Source: Chloroflexota bacterium (GTDB taxonomy: Bacteria > Chloroflexota > Anaerolineae > Aggregatilineales > Phototrophicaceae). Taken from it: DNA of 37,932 bases. The notes under the pieces were generated by a model that had not been told where the DNA came from, did not search any database, and saw only the letters and a list, made by a program, of their open reading frames with translations. Below, one piece after another: positions 18,670-26,951 of the stretch (positions are counted from its first letter, which is position 1; the number at the start of each line of letters is the position of its first letter). The stretch covers positions 1 through 37,932 of the forward strand of contig RFIA01000003.1 of NCBI GenBank assembly GCA_003695675.1. Direction: 5' to 3'. The position numbers and the translations under genes are program-made.

Positions 18670-19995
18670 CTACAACCCGCCGCCATCGAATTCGACTTCA
18701 TGCGTATCGATGCTGAATTGCGCAAAGCTCTCGTCTGGCAAATCGTGTCCTAAAATGTGCGCCGCCATCATCTCGCCGGAGGCAGGCGCGGCCATAATCC
18801 CGTGCCCGACATGCGCCACCGACAAGAACAACCCATCGACTTCGCCCGACGGCCCAATGATGGCGCGTTGGCTATGATAGGGACGCCGTGTGCCGTCTGC
18901 GTCAATCGTATAGGCATTGTGCGGCGCGCGATAGACATAATAACCGATGTTGTGTACCAGCCCACGCAGATAATTCGGGCTGTCGAAGCCGTTGCCATCG
19001 CTGTGCCCGAATTGCCGCGCCATTAACAACAACACAATCGACGGAAAGCGCGGGTCTTTGAGTTGATTCAAGTTGGCAACCGGCTCTTCGAGATAGTCGC
19101 GCAACTCGTCGCTGCCGTCATCGACATGTTTGTTGTTCCAATGATACTCCCATCCGAAGATCACGCCGTCGCGGGCTTCTGGCCGCGAGACCGGATAAGG
19201 TGGGCCGCCGATGAGCATCGGGCCGTCTTCGGGATAAGCCGCGTGGCGAAAACTCGTCGTGAAACTTTGCACCGGGCGAACGATAATCGGAATATCGATA
19301 CCGGCAGTGCGCCCAACAGCGCGTGACCATGCCCCGGCAGCGATGACGACATGCGGCGCGTCAATGTCGCCGTGCGGTGTCGTCACCCCGACGACGCGCC
19401 CCCCCGCGACGCGAATCGCGGTCTCGGCCACCTCAAGGATAATCGTCGCATTTCGTGTGCTTTGCGCAAAGCGATAGATGAGCGCATTCGAGTCCAGCCA
19501 ACCGGCGAGGGGGTCATATTTCGCGGCGATGACTCGCTCGCCAACCCATGCGAAACGATGCGCAATCTCGTCGCGCTCAAGATACTCGACATGCGACATG
19601 CCCATCGCGTGTAAATGCTCGACATCTGCCTTGAGCGTCGCCGCCTGCGACTCGGTAAAGCCACAATAAAAATAACCGCGCTCTTTGACGGCCAACGCTT
19701 CTGCCGCGCCCTCGCCAAGATATTCATCGGCGTTGTGGAAAATTTCGACACCGCGCTGCATCTGCCGGGCGAGGCACAAAGCCGGCCATGTTGTGCGATA
19801 ATTTTCTAACGACACCGTTGAACTGCCCGCGCCGAGACGGTCGCTGCGTTCGAGCAAAATTGTCCGTATCGTCGGGTCTGCCCGTTCCAGCGCCCACAGA
19901 GTCGCCGTCCCCGCCGGGCCGCCCCCGATGACAATCACATCGGCACTGCGCGGCCATTCCGCCGGAGACGGATTCGATAAAAATCGCTGCGCCAT
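18670..19995 (-). CDS. FAD-dependent oxidoreductase of the DAO (D-amino-acid/sarcosine oxidase) family
   Basis: The protein has 441 residues. The N-terminal FAD-binding Rossmann motif VIVIGGGPAGTATLWALE has GxGxxG at 24-29 and ends in an acidic/basic ILLERSDRLG. A second FAD contact, HVVIAAGAWS, lies in the middle. The C-terminal FLSVAHVGHGIMAAPASGEMMA fits the usual FAD-closing segment. The family oxidises amine groups of amino acids, N-methyl amino acids or similar amines, with oxygen or an electron-transfer partner as acceptor. The substrate is not predictable here. It has no signal peptide and is cytoplasmic. The start has GAGGG 6 nt upstream. It is monocistronic, next to tRNA-Asp. With the dipeptidases and hydantoinase it may serve nitrogen scavenging, which is inference from the neighbourhood. 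Confidence 0.88.
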   Translation of the reverse strand: MAQRFLSNPSPAEWPRSADVIVIGGGPAGTATLWALERADPTIRTILLERSDRLGAGSSTVSLENYRTTWPALCLARQMQRGVEIFHNADEYLGEGAAEALAVKERGYFYCGFTESQAATLKADVEHLHAMGMSHVEYLERDEIAHRFAWVGERVIAAKYDPLAGWLDSNALIYRFAQSTRNATIILEVAETAIRVAGGRVVGVTTPHGDIDAPHVVIAAGAWSRAVGRTAGIDIPIIVRPVQSFTTSFRHAAYPEDGPMLIGGPPYPVSRPEARDGVIFGWEYHWNNKHVDDGSDELRDYLEEPVANLNQLKDPRFPSIVLLLMARQFGHSDGNGFDSPNYLRGLVHNIGYYVYRAPHNAYTIDADGTRRPYHSQRAIIGPSGEVDGLFLSVAHVGHGIMAAPASGEMMAAHILGHDLPDESFAQFSIDTHEVEFDGGGL

Positions 19996-20451
19996 GAGAA
20001 TCCCTCAGCTTTGATAGACACAATCATGATCTTGAGTCTACCGTGTTGTGCGCAGCGTAGCTACACCCAACGCCGATCAAGCGGACGAATCTTTTTTCTT
20101 GGCGCTCTTGGCGTCTTGACGATTTTATATCTCAGGACTTACGCAGTTCGGCGAGACCGATATGTGTTTTTCGTAAGGGCACGGCATGAGTAGCGTTCAC
20201 AAAAGGCAACCCCCTTGAAGTATTCAGTAAATGCGTACCCCTTATCGTCAAATGAAATCGTTTCTCTATTAGGTAGTGTTGGCGTTTCATTGATTGCTGG
20301 GGGATCAGGTGGTGTCAAAGCAGAGCAATCGTGCTGTTGGGGCATTGCGTGCAATGCCCCGAAGGGTTTAGCGAGCTAAACCCCAACTGTGGTTGAATAT
20401 CTTTTCCTTCTGCTTGATACACCCGTATATATCGAGCAGTTACTTCCGGAA
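19996..20451. other. Intergenic region with repeats and possible element remnants
   Basis: These 456 bases hold no convincing gene. They contain a CTTGGCGCTCTTGGCG stretch (20099-20114) that recurs at 24787-24802, a CAGGACTTACGCAG motif (20133-20146) that recalls ends of some IS elements, and a double hairpin at 20339-20383. A short minus-strand frame (20139-20354) looks protein-like in places (NRETISFDDKGYAFTEYFKG) but has no Shine-Dalgarno or family match, so at most it is a remnant. Confidence 0.4.
20339..20383. repeat. Double hairpin, family B repeat plus second palindrome
   Basis: The first palindrome (20339-20360) has arms GGGGCATTGC and GCAATGCCCC around GT. The second (20364-20383) has arms GGGTTTAGC and GCTAAACCC around GA. 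They lie about 70 nt past the stop of the minus-strand gene 20452-21603 and could end its transcript. Relatives of the first occur at 29622, 36582 and 37517. Confidence 0.8.
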
Positions 20452-21603
20452 TTAGAAGCTACCCGCGCCTGCGCCACCAAATAATTGGTCGAGCGGTTGA
20501 ATGACGGCATTCGGCGGTGCTTCGACCGGCGCGACATCGTTGAAGTCATCGAAGACGAAATTGAATTCGATTTGCAATGCGAATGGCTCAGAAGTCGCGA
20601 AATTGTCGCCGAGTGCAAGCAGAGTGTCACGGTCTATATCGACCGTAACTTGTACCGTCGTCGCCCGTCTGAAATTATTTTCGAGATCGATTTGTTGGGT
20701 GATGCTCAGCGCGACATTGTCGGCAAGTGGCGCAACGAAATCGAAGGCGTTATCGAATGCCGCACGTTCAAGCATCAAATCTCCACCAAATGCGCCCGTA
20801 TTTTGGTTGATTTGCGCGAATATCTCATTAATGGCTGTGTGCAAGGTGTCGCGCACGGTCATTTCGCTCACAAAGGCCTGCGGGTCAACCGATGCGACGA
20901 ACACTGCCACCGGCTGTCCATTGATTTGACTGTTGGCTACTCGTTCAACCGAGACAAATGCTGACAAAAATTCCGGCTCGAAAAGACCAAAATCATTGAA
21001 ACCTGTCACGCCGAAAATCGGCGAGATTTGCGACAGGTCGCTTGAATCGGCCAATGCGGGGTCGTTGGCAAGATCACGATACAATCCAGCGATATCGAAA
21101 CCCGTCCATCCCGACTGCACGCCGAACAATGCGCCAAACACACCGGGATTGATGTAGGTGATGCCGTCGGTCATGCGAACTTCCATATTGAATTCAAATG
21201 GCGGCCCACCAACCGTAGATAAGTTATCTTGCGCACCCATATCAATCATCACAACTGCATCCACATTGCCTAAAACATCGCTGAATGTATTGAGTAATTC
21301 AGCAGCATCCTGTGACGCGAATGCGTCAGTATCGAAGAGAGTCGCATATCCTTCGGGCACACGATAACGCCCATCCATACCCATATTGATAGAAAATGAA
21401 CCGTCATCTGTTGTGAAGTCAAACACCATATCGAAATCGAAAGTGGCTGCTGTGACGGTTTCCATCGCATCCTGTGAAGTCATCAGCAATGCGCAATCAC
21501 TTTCACTCAATTCACCACAAAATATGGGTACAGTCGTCGGTTGCGCCGTCGCTGCACCCAATCCAAAAAACATCGCAAGCAAAATTATGAAAATAGCCGA
21601 CAT
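20452..21603 (-). CDS. Secreted protein of unknown function (LppX/LolA-like style)
   Basis: The protein has 383 residues. The signal peptide (MSAIFIILLAMFFGLGAATAQ) is cut near residue 20; no lipobox cysteine is present. The mature part has only two Cys near its N-terminus (FCGELSESDCALL) and long amphipathic beta strands (TFDFDMVFDFTTDDGSFSINMGMDGRY, then AVVMID, INPGVF, PVAVFVASVD), followed by a C-terminal section ending in Gly/Ala-rich GGAGAGSF. The pattern recalls lipoprotein-carrier-like folds (LppX/LprG) that hold hydrophobic molecules, but this is a style match only. The Shine-Dalgarno is weak (AGAAAGAAAA). I do not recognise a specific family. Confidence 0.65.
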   Translation of the reverse strand: MSAIFIILLAMFFGLGAATAQPTTVPIFCGELSESDCALLMTSQDAMETVTAATFDFDMVFDFTTDDGSFSINMGMDGRYRVPEGYATLFDTDAFASQDAAELLNTFSDVLGNVDAVVMIDMGAQDNLSTVGGPPFEFNMEVRMTDGITYINPGVFGALFGVQSGWTGFDIAGLYRDLANDPALADSSDLSQISPIFGVTGFNDFGLFEPEFLSAFVSVERVANSQINGQPVAVFVASVDPQAFVSEMTVRDTLHTAINEIFAQINQNTGAFGGDLMLERAAFDNAFDFVAPLADNVALSITQQIDLENNFRRATTVQVTVDIDRDTLLALGDNFATSEPFALQIEFNFVFDDFNDVAPVEAPPNAVIQPLDQLFGGAGAGSF

Positions 21604-21760
21604 GTGAATTTTCTTTCTCGCTTGTTATTTGATATTTCATTATACGATGGTTCACCTGCCTTCGCCCCCGAATTATTAGGGAATATGGATGGACTGCACA
21701 TGATTGCGCTTGGTGCGTTACAATTATCGTCATGGGTCAACTACCGATAGGTGAGAAGCA

Positions 21761-22819
21761 ATGTCTCAACAAACACAATATCCTGTATTCGACGGGCACA
21801 ACGATGCGTTGATGGATTACATACCGGTCGGCAACGCGCCGGTCAGCACATTTTTTGAGCGCAACACCGACGCCCGCCTCGTCGATTTGCCGCGTGCGAA
21901 AGAAGGGCATTACATCGGCGGATTCTTCGCGGTCTTCGTGCCGGACGGCGAACTTGATGCCTTGATGGATGACCCGGCGCACGAGCACGAATTTCATGCG
22001 CTCGACACCTCGCGGGCACACCCCATCGCGATGGCGATGGTCGCCAATCTGTTTCGTATCGAGCGCGAAAGTGACGGTCAAGTACAAGTGGTGCGCACTG
22101 TCGATGAAATTGAGCACAATATCAACAACGGAGTCTTCTCCGCACTTTTGCACTTTGAAGGCGCTGAGCCGATTGACGCCGACTTGCACGCGCTCGAAGT
22201 GTATTATCAAGCCGGGTTACGTTCGCTCGGTCTCGTGTGGAGTCGCCCGACGATATTCGCCGAAGGGGTGCCGTTCAAATTCAATCACTCGCCGGACACA
22301 GGGCCGGGCTTGACCGATGCGGGCAAGGCGCTCGTCAAAGCGTGCAACCAACTCGGCATCATGATTGACTTGTCGCATCTCAATGAAAAAGGCTTTTGGG
22401 ATGTCGCCGCCCTCTCCGACGCGCCGCTCGTCGCGACCCACTCGAATGCGCACGCGCTGGCGCCCTCGACGCGCAATCTGACCGACAAACAACTCGACGC
22501 CATCAAAGAACATGACGGCATGGTCGGCATCAACCTGATCCCGATCCTCATCCGCGAAGACGGCGCCAACGACGCCGATGTCCCGATGGAAACGATGGTG
22601 CGGCAAATCGATTATCTCGTCGAGCGCATCGGCATCGACCGCGTGGGGATCGGCGCGGATATGGGGGTGATGGATGTGCCGCGCATCATCAAAGATGCTG
22701 CCGGGTATCCGGTGTTGATGCAGGGCTTGCGCGACGCCGGTTACAGCGACGACGAACTCCACAAAATCGGGTATCAAAATTGGCTGCGCGTTCTCCGTAA
22801 AACATGGAAGGTCAACTGA
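21761..22819 (+). CDS. Membrane-dipeptidase family (M19) peptidase, copy 1
   Basis: The protein has 352 residues, the usual M19 length, and has no signal peptide. Zinc ligands of the family are present: His13/Asp15 (DGHND), bridging Glu133 (HFEGAEP), His206 (DLSHLN) and His227 (ATHSNAHA). The catalytic-site Asp lies in GADMGV (Asp300), where the family and its neighbour have GSDFDG; the first Asp is kept but the second and the Phe are lost. The family hydrolyses dipeptides, often with D-residues at the C-terminal side. It is the first gene of a two-gene operon with a paralogue that starts on its stop codon. The start is chosen for GGTGAG just upstream (21750-21755). Confidence 0.9.
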   Translation: MSQQTQYPVFDGHNDALMDYIPVGNAPVSTFFERNTDARLVDLPRAKEGHYIGGFFAVFVPDGELDALMDDPAHEHEFHALDTSRAHPIAMAMVANLFRIERESDGQVQVVRTVDEIEHNINNGVFSALLHFEGAEPIDADLHALEVYYQAGLRSLGLVWSRPTIFAEGVPFKFNHSPDTGPGLTDAGKALVKACNQLGIMIDLSHLNEKGFWDVAALSDAPLVATHSNAHALAPSTRNLTDKQLDAIKEHDGMVGINLIPILIREDGANDADVPMETMVRQIDYLVERIGIDRVGIGADMGVMDVPRIIKDAAGYPVLMQGLRDAGYSDDELHKIGYQNWLRVLRKTWKVN

Positions 22820-23880
22820 TGACGAAGACCACATTCCCCGTATTCGACGGTCATAACGATACACTGCTCAATTTGTACAACGACGAGCGCGGGCAAGGGC
22901 GCAGCTTCTTTGAACGCAGCGAGATCGGGCATATCGACTTGCCGCGTGCCAAAGAGGGCGGTTTCGCCGGGGGCTTCTTCGCGATATTCATACCCGGCAC
23001 GGGTTCGATGCCGGACTTCGACGCCCATCGCAACGAACACGGCTACGACTTGCCGATCCCCGACGCGGTGGACACAGCTTATGCGCAGCGCGAAGCACAA
23101 GCGATGAGCGACTTGCTACACCATCTCGCGCGAGAGTCGGACGGTCAACTTGTCGTCACACGCACCGTCGATGCAATCGAAAGCTGCCTGCACAACGACC
23201 AACTCGCGGCGATACTGCATTTTGAAGGCGCCGAGCCTATCGACCCCGCGCTCGACACGCTGCAAAATTATTACGACAACGGCTTGCGTTCGCTCGGTTT
23301 GGTATGGAGCAGACCGAATGCCTTTGCGCATGGTGTGCCGTTGCGCTTTCCGAGTTCGCCGGACACAGGGCCGGGCTTGACCGATGCGGGCAAAGCGCTC
23401 GTCAAAGCGTGCAACCAACTCGGCATCATGATTGATCTGTCGCATCTCAACGAGGCCGGTTTTTGGGATGTGGCAAAACTTTCCGACGCGCCGCTCGTCG
23501 CGACGCATTCCAATGTTCATGCGATCAGCCCATCGGCACGCAACTTGACCGACAAACAACTCGACGCCATCAAAGAGTCGGATGGCATGGTCGGGTTGAA
23601 CTTCGCCGTCATCTTTTTGCGCGAAGACGGTCAGTGGGAAGGCGACGCGCCGCTTGAGACGATGGTGCGCCATATCGATTATCTCGTCGAACGGATCGGC
23701 ATCGACCGCGTGGGGTTTGGCTCCGACTTTGACGGCGCGAAAATCCCCGATGCGATTGGCGATGTCGCCGGGCTGCCGAAGCTGATTGATGCCTTGCGCA
23801 GTGCCGGGTACGATGATGAGGCGCTGCGCAAAATCACGCACGAAAATTGGTTGCGTGTGTTGCGCAAGACGTGGCGCTAA
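22819..23880 (+). CDS. Membrane-dipeptidase family (M19) peptidase, copy 2
   Basis: The protein has 353 residues and is clearly a tandem paralogue of the preceding gene, with long identical stretches such as the region around SPDTGPGLTDAGKALVK. Zinc ligands His12/Asp14, Glu136, His209, His230 and the family motif GSDFDG (Asp303) are all intact. The start codon overlaps the previous stop as TGATG, with GGAAGG (22807-22812) placed for translational coupling; an in-frame ATG at 22804 would add five residues inside the upstream gene and is less likely. It is probably a cytoplasmic zinc dipeptidase with a substrate range different from copy 1. Confidence 0.92.
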   Translation: MTKTTFPVFDGHNDTLLNLYNDERGQGRSFFERSEIGHIDLPRAKEGGFAGGFFAIFIPGTGSMPDFDAHRNEHGYDLPIPDAVDTAYAQREAQAMSDLLHHLARESDGQLVVTRTVDAIESCLHNDQLAAILHFEGAEPIDPALDTLQNYYDNGLRSLGLVWSRPNAFAHGVPLRFPSSPDTGPGLTDAGKALVKACNQLGIMIDLSHLNEAGFWDVAKLSDAPLVATHSNVHAISPSARNLTDKQLDAIKESDGMVGLNFAVIFLREDGQWEGDAPLETMVRHIDYLVERIGIDRVGFGSDFDGAKIPDAIGDVAGLPKLIDALRSAGYDDEALRKITHENWLRVLRKTWR

Positions 23881-24066
23881 AATCAATTTGAGTCACATCT
23901 TTTCGCCTCATGCGATTTATTTGTGTAGACTGTGTCGTTTGAGTTTTTCTTTTGTGCAAAATGGACTTAATCACACTTGGCTATTAAATTAACCCGTGTT
24001 AAAATTAAATTGTCGACAAAGGAATTTGGTTGTTGCTTTGCCGACAAATACGTTAGGGATTAGGAT

Positions 24067-24654
24067 ATGAGCACGGATAATACCCCCGCGCCGGAACTCT
24101 TGAAAGCCTTTGTCATCGCTGGGCATTTTGATCTCGAAATGGTCAAGACGATGTTGACCGAGAATCCCGCGCTGCTGAATGCAGAGCATCAATGGAAAGA
24201 AAACGATTATGAGTCCGCGCTCGGCGGCGCGGCGCATGTCGGCAACCGGGCGATTGCCGAGTATTTGCTCGAACAAGGCGCAAGGCTGACGATTTTTGCG
24301 GCGGCGATGCTGGGACGTGCCGATGAGGTGCAAGCCTTCCTCGAAAGTGATGCGTCACTCGCCAACGGACGCGGTGCGCACGGCATCCCGGTGATGGCTC
24401 ATGCGGCGCACAGCGGCCTCATCGACGTGGCACAAATGCTGAAAGCATACGGCTGCACCGAAGGTTACGACGCCGCGTTGTTGGTGGCCGTCATGGACGG
24501 GCATACGCGACTCGTCAAGTGGCTGCTCGAAAATGGTGTGGAAAATGTCGATGTCACCGATATGAAAGGACGAACGCCACTACAACTCGCGCGGGAATTC
24601 GGGCACGATGAGATTGTGGCCTTGTTGCAAGAACGCGGCGCAACCGATTCTTGA
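24067..24654 (+). CDS. Ankyrin-repeat protein
   Basis: The protein has 195 residues and consists almost wholly of ankyrin repeats. Repeat-like units start near residues 10, 50, 80, 105, 138 and 168, for example ALGGAAHVGNRAIAEYLLEQGA, VMAHAAHSGLIDVAQMLKAYG and TPLQLAREFGHDEIVALLQERGA. It has no signal peptide or catalytic domain, so it probably acts as a cytoplasmic protein-protein interaction module. The ATG is preceded by AGGGATTAGG. It stands alone; the 151-base gap after it contains a repeat element. Confidence 0.88.
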   Translation: MSTDNTPAPELLKAFVIAGHFDLEMVKTMLTENPALLNAEHQWKENDYESALGGAAHVGNRAIAEYLLEQGARLTIFAAAMLGRADEVQAFLESDASLANGRGAHGIPVMAHAAHSGLIDVAQMLKAYGCTEGYDAALLVAVMDGHTRLVKWLLENGVENVDVTDMKGRTPLQLAREFGHDEIVALLQERGATDS

Positions 24655-24727
24655 TCGAATCGCAAAGACATAAAGGATGCAAAGGCGTCATCAAGATGTA
24701 CGACGATGAATACATTGCGCATTTTCC

Positions 24728-24756
24728 GTAGAGGCGACGCGGCGCGTCGCCCCTAC
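24728..24756. repeat. Family A hairpin inside a composite repeat
   Basis: Arms GTAGAGGCGACGC and GCGTCGCCCCTAC enclose GGC, with one mismatch in the stem. The hairpin is flanked by CGCAAAGACATAAAGGATGC (24662-24681) and by CTTGGCGCTCTTGGCGGTT (24789-24807). Both are AG/CT-rich repeat-like stretches with relatives at 11705-11750 and 20095-20120. The whole interval 24660-24810 thus looks like repeat-derived DNA. Confidence 0.75.
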
Positions 24757-24839
24757 AGACATCGATTTTCTGGCGCGTTGTGCCTTTCTTGGCGCTCTTG
24801 GCGGTTCAAATCGTTTTTTTAATACCTTTGGGATTCCAC

Positions 24840-26903
24840 ATGAGTAGTTATGAAAGGCGAAAGGCAACAATCAACATGGGTGTGCTGACGGGCGCCTTCA
24901 ACCAATCGAAAAAGCAAGACGAATCTTATGAACGGCATTGGCTGACGAAGGAATGGTTAGAGCCGCGTCTCGTCGTCGTGACGCTCATCGCGATTATCGT
25001 CAGCCTGATTGCCGAGCGCTCCGGCGCGGCGGCGTGGTTGATACACGCGGCGAACATCACGGCGTATGTTGCCGGGGGCATCTTCGGCACGAAAGCCGCG
25101 CTCGAAGGCTTGCGCGAGCGTCAGATTGATGTCGATATGTTGATGATTCTCGCGGCGCTCGGCGCGGCGAGCGTCAATCAATGGCATGAAGGCGCGATAT
25201 TGTTGTTCTTGTTCTCGTTGAGCAATGTGTTGCAAACTTACGCCATCGGGCGCAGCCGGCAAGCGATTAAAAGTCTGCTCAAGCTCTACCCGGAACAGGC
25301 GCGAGTCAAAGATGGCGCGACGACGAAAATCGTGCATATCGATCAGATTCGTGTCGGCGATGTCGTCTTGATTCAACCGGGCGAACGCATCCCGGTGGAC
25401 GGCATCGTGCGCGATGGTCGGTCGGCAGTTGACCAAGCGCCGATCACCGGCGAATCGATCCCGGTCGAGAAAAATCCGGGCGATACCGTCTTCGCCGGGA
25501 CGCTCAACCAACGCGGCGTGCTCGACATCGAGGCGACTCAAACGGCGGCGAACACCACGTTGGCTCGCATCATTCAAATGGTCGAAGAGGCGCAAGACAG
25601 CAAAGCGCCCATCGAACGGCGTCTCGACATCTTCGAGCAATATTACGCCATGTTTATCATCGGCGCTGTCGCCTTGTTCATCGTCGTGCCGCCGCTGCTG
25701 ATGGCGGTCGATTTTCAAGACAACTTCTACCGGGCGATGGTCTTGATGACGGTCGCGTCACCGTGCGCGTTGGTCATCAGCACACCGGCGTCGTTCATCT
25801 CGGCGATTGCTGCCGGCGCGCGGCGCGGTGTCTTGTTCAAAGGCGGCGCGTATCTCGAAGCGATGGCCGGCGTACAAGCCATCGCATTCGACAAAACCGG
25901 CACGCTCACCATCGGTAAGCCGTCTGTGACCGATGTCATTTCATGCAGCGAATTGAGCGATGACGAACTGCTGTCGGTCGCGGCGACGGTCGAGTCGCGC
26001 TCGGAGCATCCGTTGGCGAAAGCGGTGCTCGAAGCGGCGACAGCGCGCGGCGTCACGCCCGGCACAGTCGATGATTTTGAGGCGATGACCGGCAGGGGAA
26101 TCGCGGCGAAAGTTGACGGGCGCGTCGTCCATCTCGGCAGCATCGGGTATCTCGAACGACTCAACCCGATCCCGGAGCATCTGGCAGCCGAGCGCGTGCG
26201 TCTCGAAAATGAAGGCAAAACCGTCATCGGCGTCATCCGCGCCAACAATTGCGACGATTGCGCGGCTTGCATTCTCGGCGTCAGCGATTGCGATTGGATG
26301 GGGATTCTCGCGATTGCCGACCGGGTGCGCCCCGAAGCGAAAAACGCCATCGCCCAAATCAAAGCGAGCGGGGTGCAACATCTCGCTTTGCTGACCGGCG
26401 ACAACGAACGAGTCGCGCGGGCGATTGCGCACGAAGTCGGTATCGAGACGGTGTACGCCGGTTTGATGCCGGAAGACAAAGCGAAAATCGTCCAACAATG
26501 GAGCGAAGAAGTCGGCATGGTGGCGATGGTCGGCGATGGCGTCAATGACGCCCCGGCTTTGGCGACGGCTGCCGTCGGCATTGCGATGGGCGCGGCGGGC
26601 ACCGATGTCGCCCTAGAAACCGCCGACCTCGTGCTGATGGGCGACCGCCTCGAATTGATCGCGTATGCGTTGCAAATGAGCAAGAAGGCGCGGCGTGTTG
26701 TGCTGCAAAATATCGCCTTCTCGATTGCCGTGATTCTCGTGCTCATTGCCGGTGTGTTCGTCGTCCGGCTGCCGTTGCCCGTCGGCGTACTTGGTCATGA
26801 AGGCAGCACGGTGATTGTCGTCCTCAATGGGTTGATTACCTTGTTGTTGTGGCCGGAGCTTCAACATCGACGTGGCCAACACGACTCGCGAATTTCGTCT
26901 TGA
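24840..26903 (+). CDS. P1B-type metal-transporting ATPase, SPC class (P1B-4-like)
   Basis: The protein has 687 residues. It exports a transition metal using ATP. It lacks an N-terminal heavy-metal-binding domain. Membrane segments precede the actuator motif TGES (about 203-206). The metal-site motif in the membrane is SPC (307-309), not CPC. The phosphorylated Asp351 is in DKTGT, GDGVNDAP lies near 565, and HEGST near 653. SPC plus HEGxT is the P1B-4 pattern, linked in known members to Co, Fe or Zn export. A cysteine-rich insert (Cys471, 474, 477 and 484 in CDDCAACILGVSDCDW) sits before the hinge to the P domain. A GTG at 24780 would add 20 residues encoded by repeat DNA, so the ATG at 24840 is preferred; ATG 24876 is another option because no strong Shine-Dalgarno decides. 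Confidence 0.92.
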   Translation: MSSYERRKATINMGVLTGAFNQSKKQDESYERHWLTKEWLEPRLVVVTLIAIIVSLIAERSGAAAWLIHAANITAYVAGGIFGTKAALEGLRERQIDVDMLMILAALGAASVNQWHEGAILLFLFSLSNVLQTYAIGRSRQAIKSLLKLYPEQARVKDGATTKIVHIDQIRVGDVVLIQPGERIPVDGIVRDGRSAVDQAPITGESIPVEKNPGDTVFAGTLNQRGVLDIEATQTAANTTLARIIQMVEEAQDSKAPIERRLDIFEQYYAMFIIGAVALFIVVPPLLMAVDFQDNFYRAMVLMTVASPCALVISTPASFISAIAAGARRGVLFKGGAYLEAMAGVQAIAFDKTGTLTIGKPSVTDVISCSELSDDELLSVAATVESRSEHPLAKAVLEAATARGVTPGTVDDFEAMTGRGIAAKVDGRVVHLGSIGYLERLNPIPEHLAAERVRLENEGKTVIGVIRANNCDDCAACILGVSDCDWMGILAIADRVRPEAKNAIAQIKASGVQHLALLTGDNERVARAIAHEVGIETVYAGLMPEDKAKIVQQWSEEVGMVAMVGDGVNDAPALATAAVGIAMGAAGTDVALETADLVLMGDRLELIAYALQMSKKARRVVLQNIAFSIAVILVLIAGVFVVRLPLPVGVLGHEGSTVIVVLNGLITLLLWPELQHRRGQHDSRISS

Positions 26904-26951
26904 TGCGTATACTGGAGGGTATCATTCAGCGTATATTCAGCATGGAATTCG

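Noticed and set aside
20133-20146. IS element end
   Set aside because: The motif CAGGACTTACGCAG resembles some IS ends, but no partner repeat, target duplication or transposase was found.
25727-26746. Minus-strand frame of 339 codons opposite the metal ATPase
   Set aside because: The ATPase motifs on the plus strand are unambiguous; the opposite frame is rich in Ser/Arg/Ala as expected for a shadow of a biased gene.
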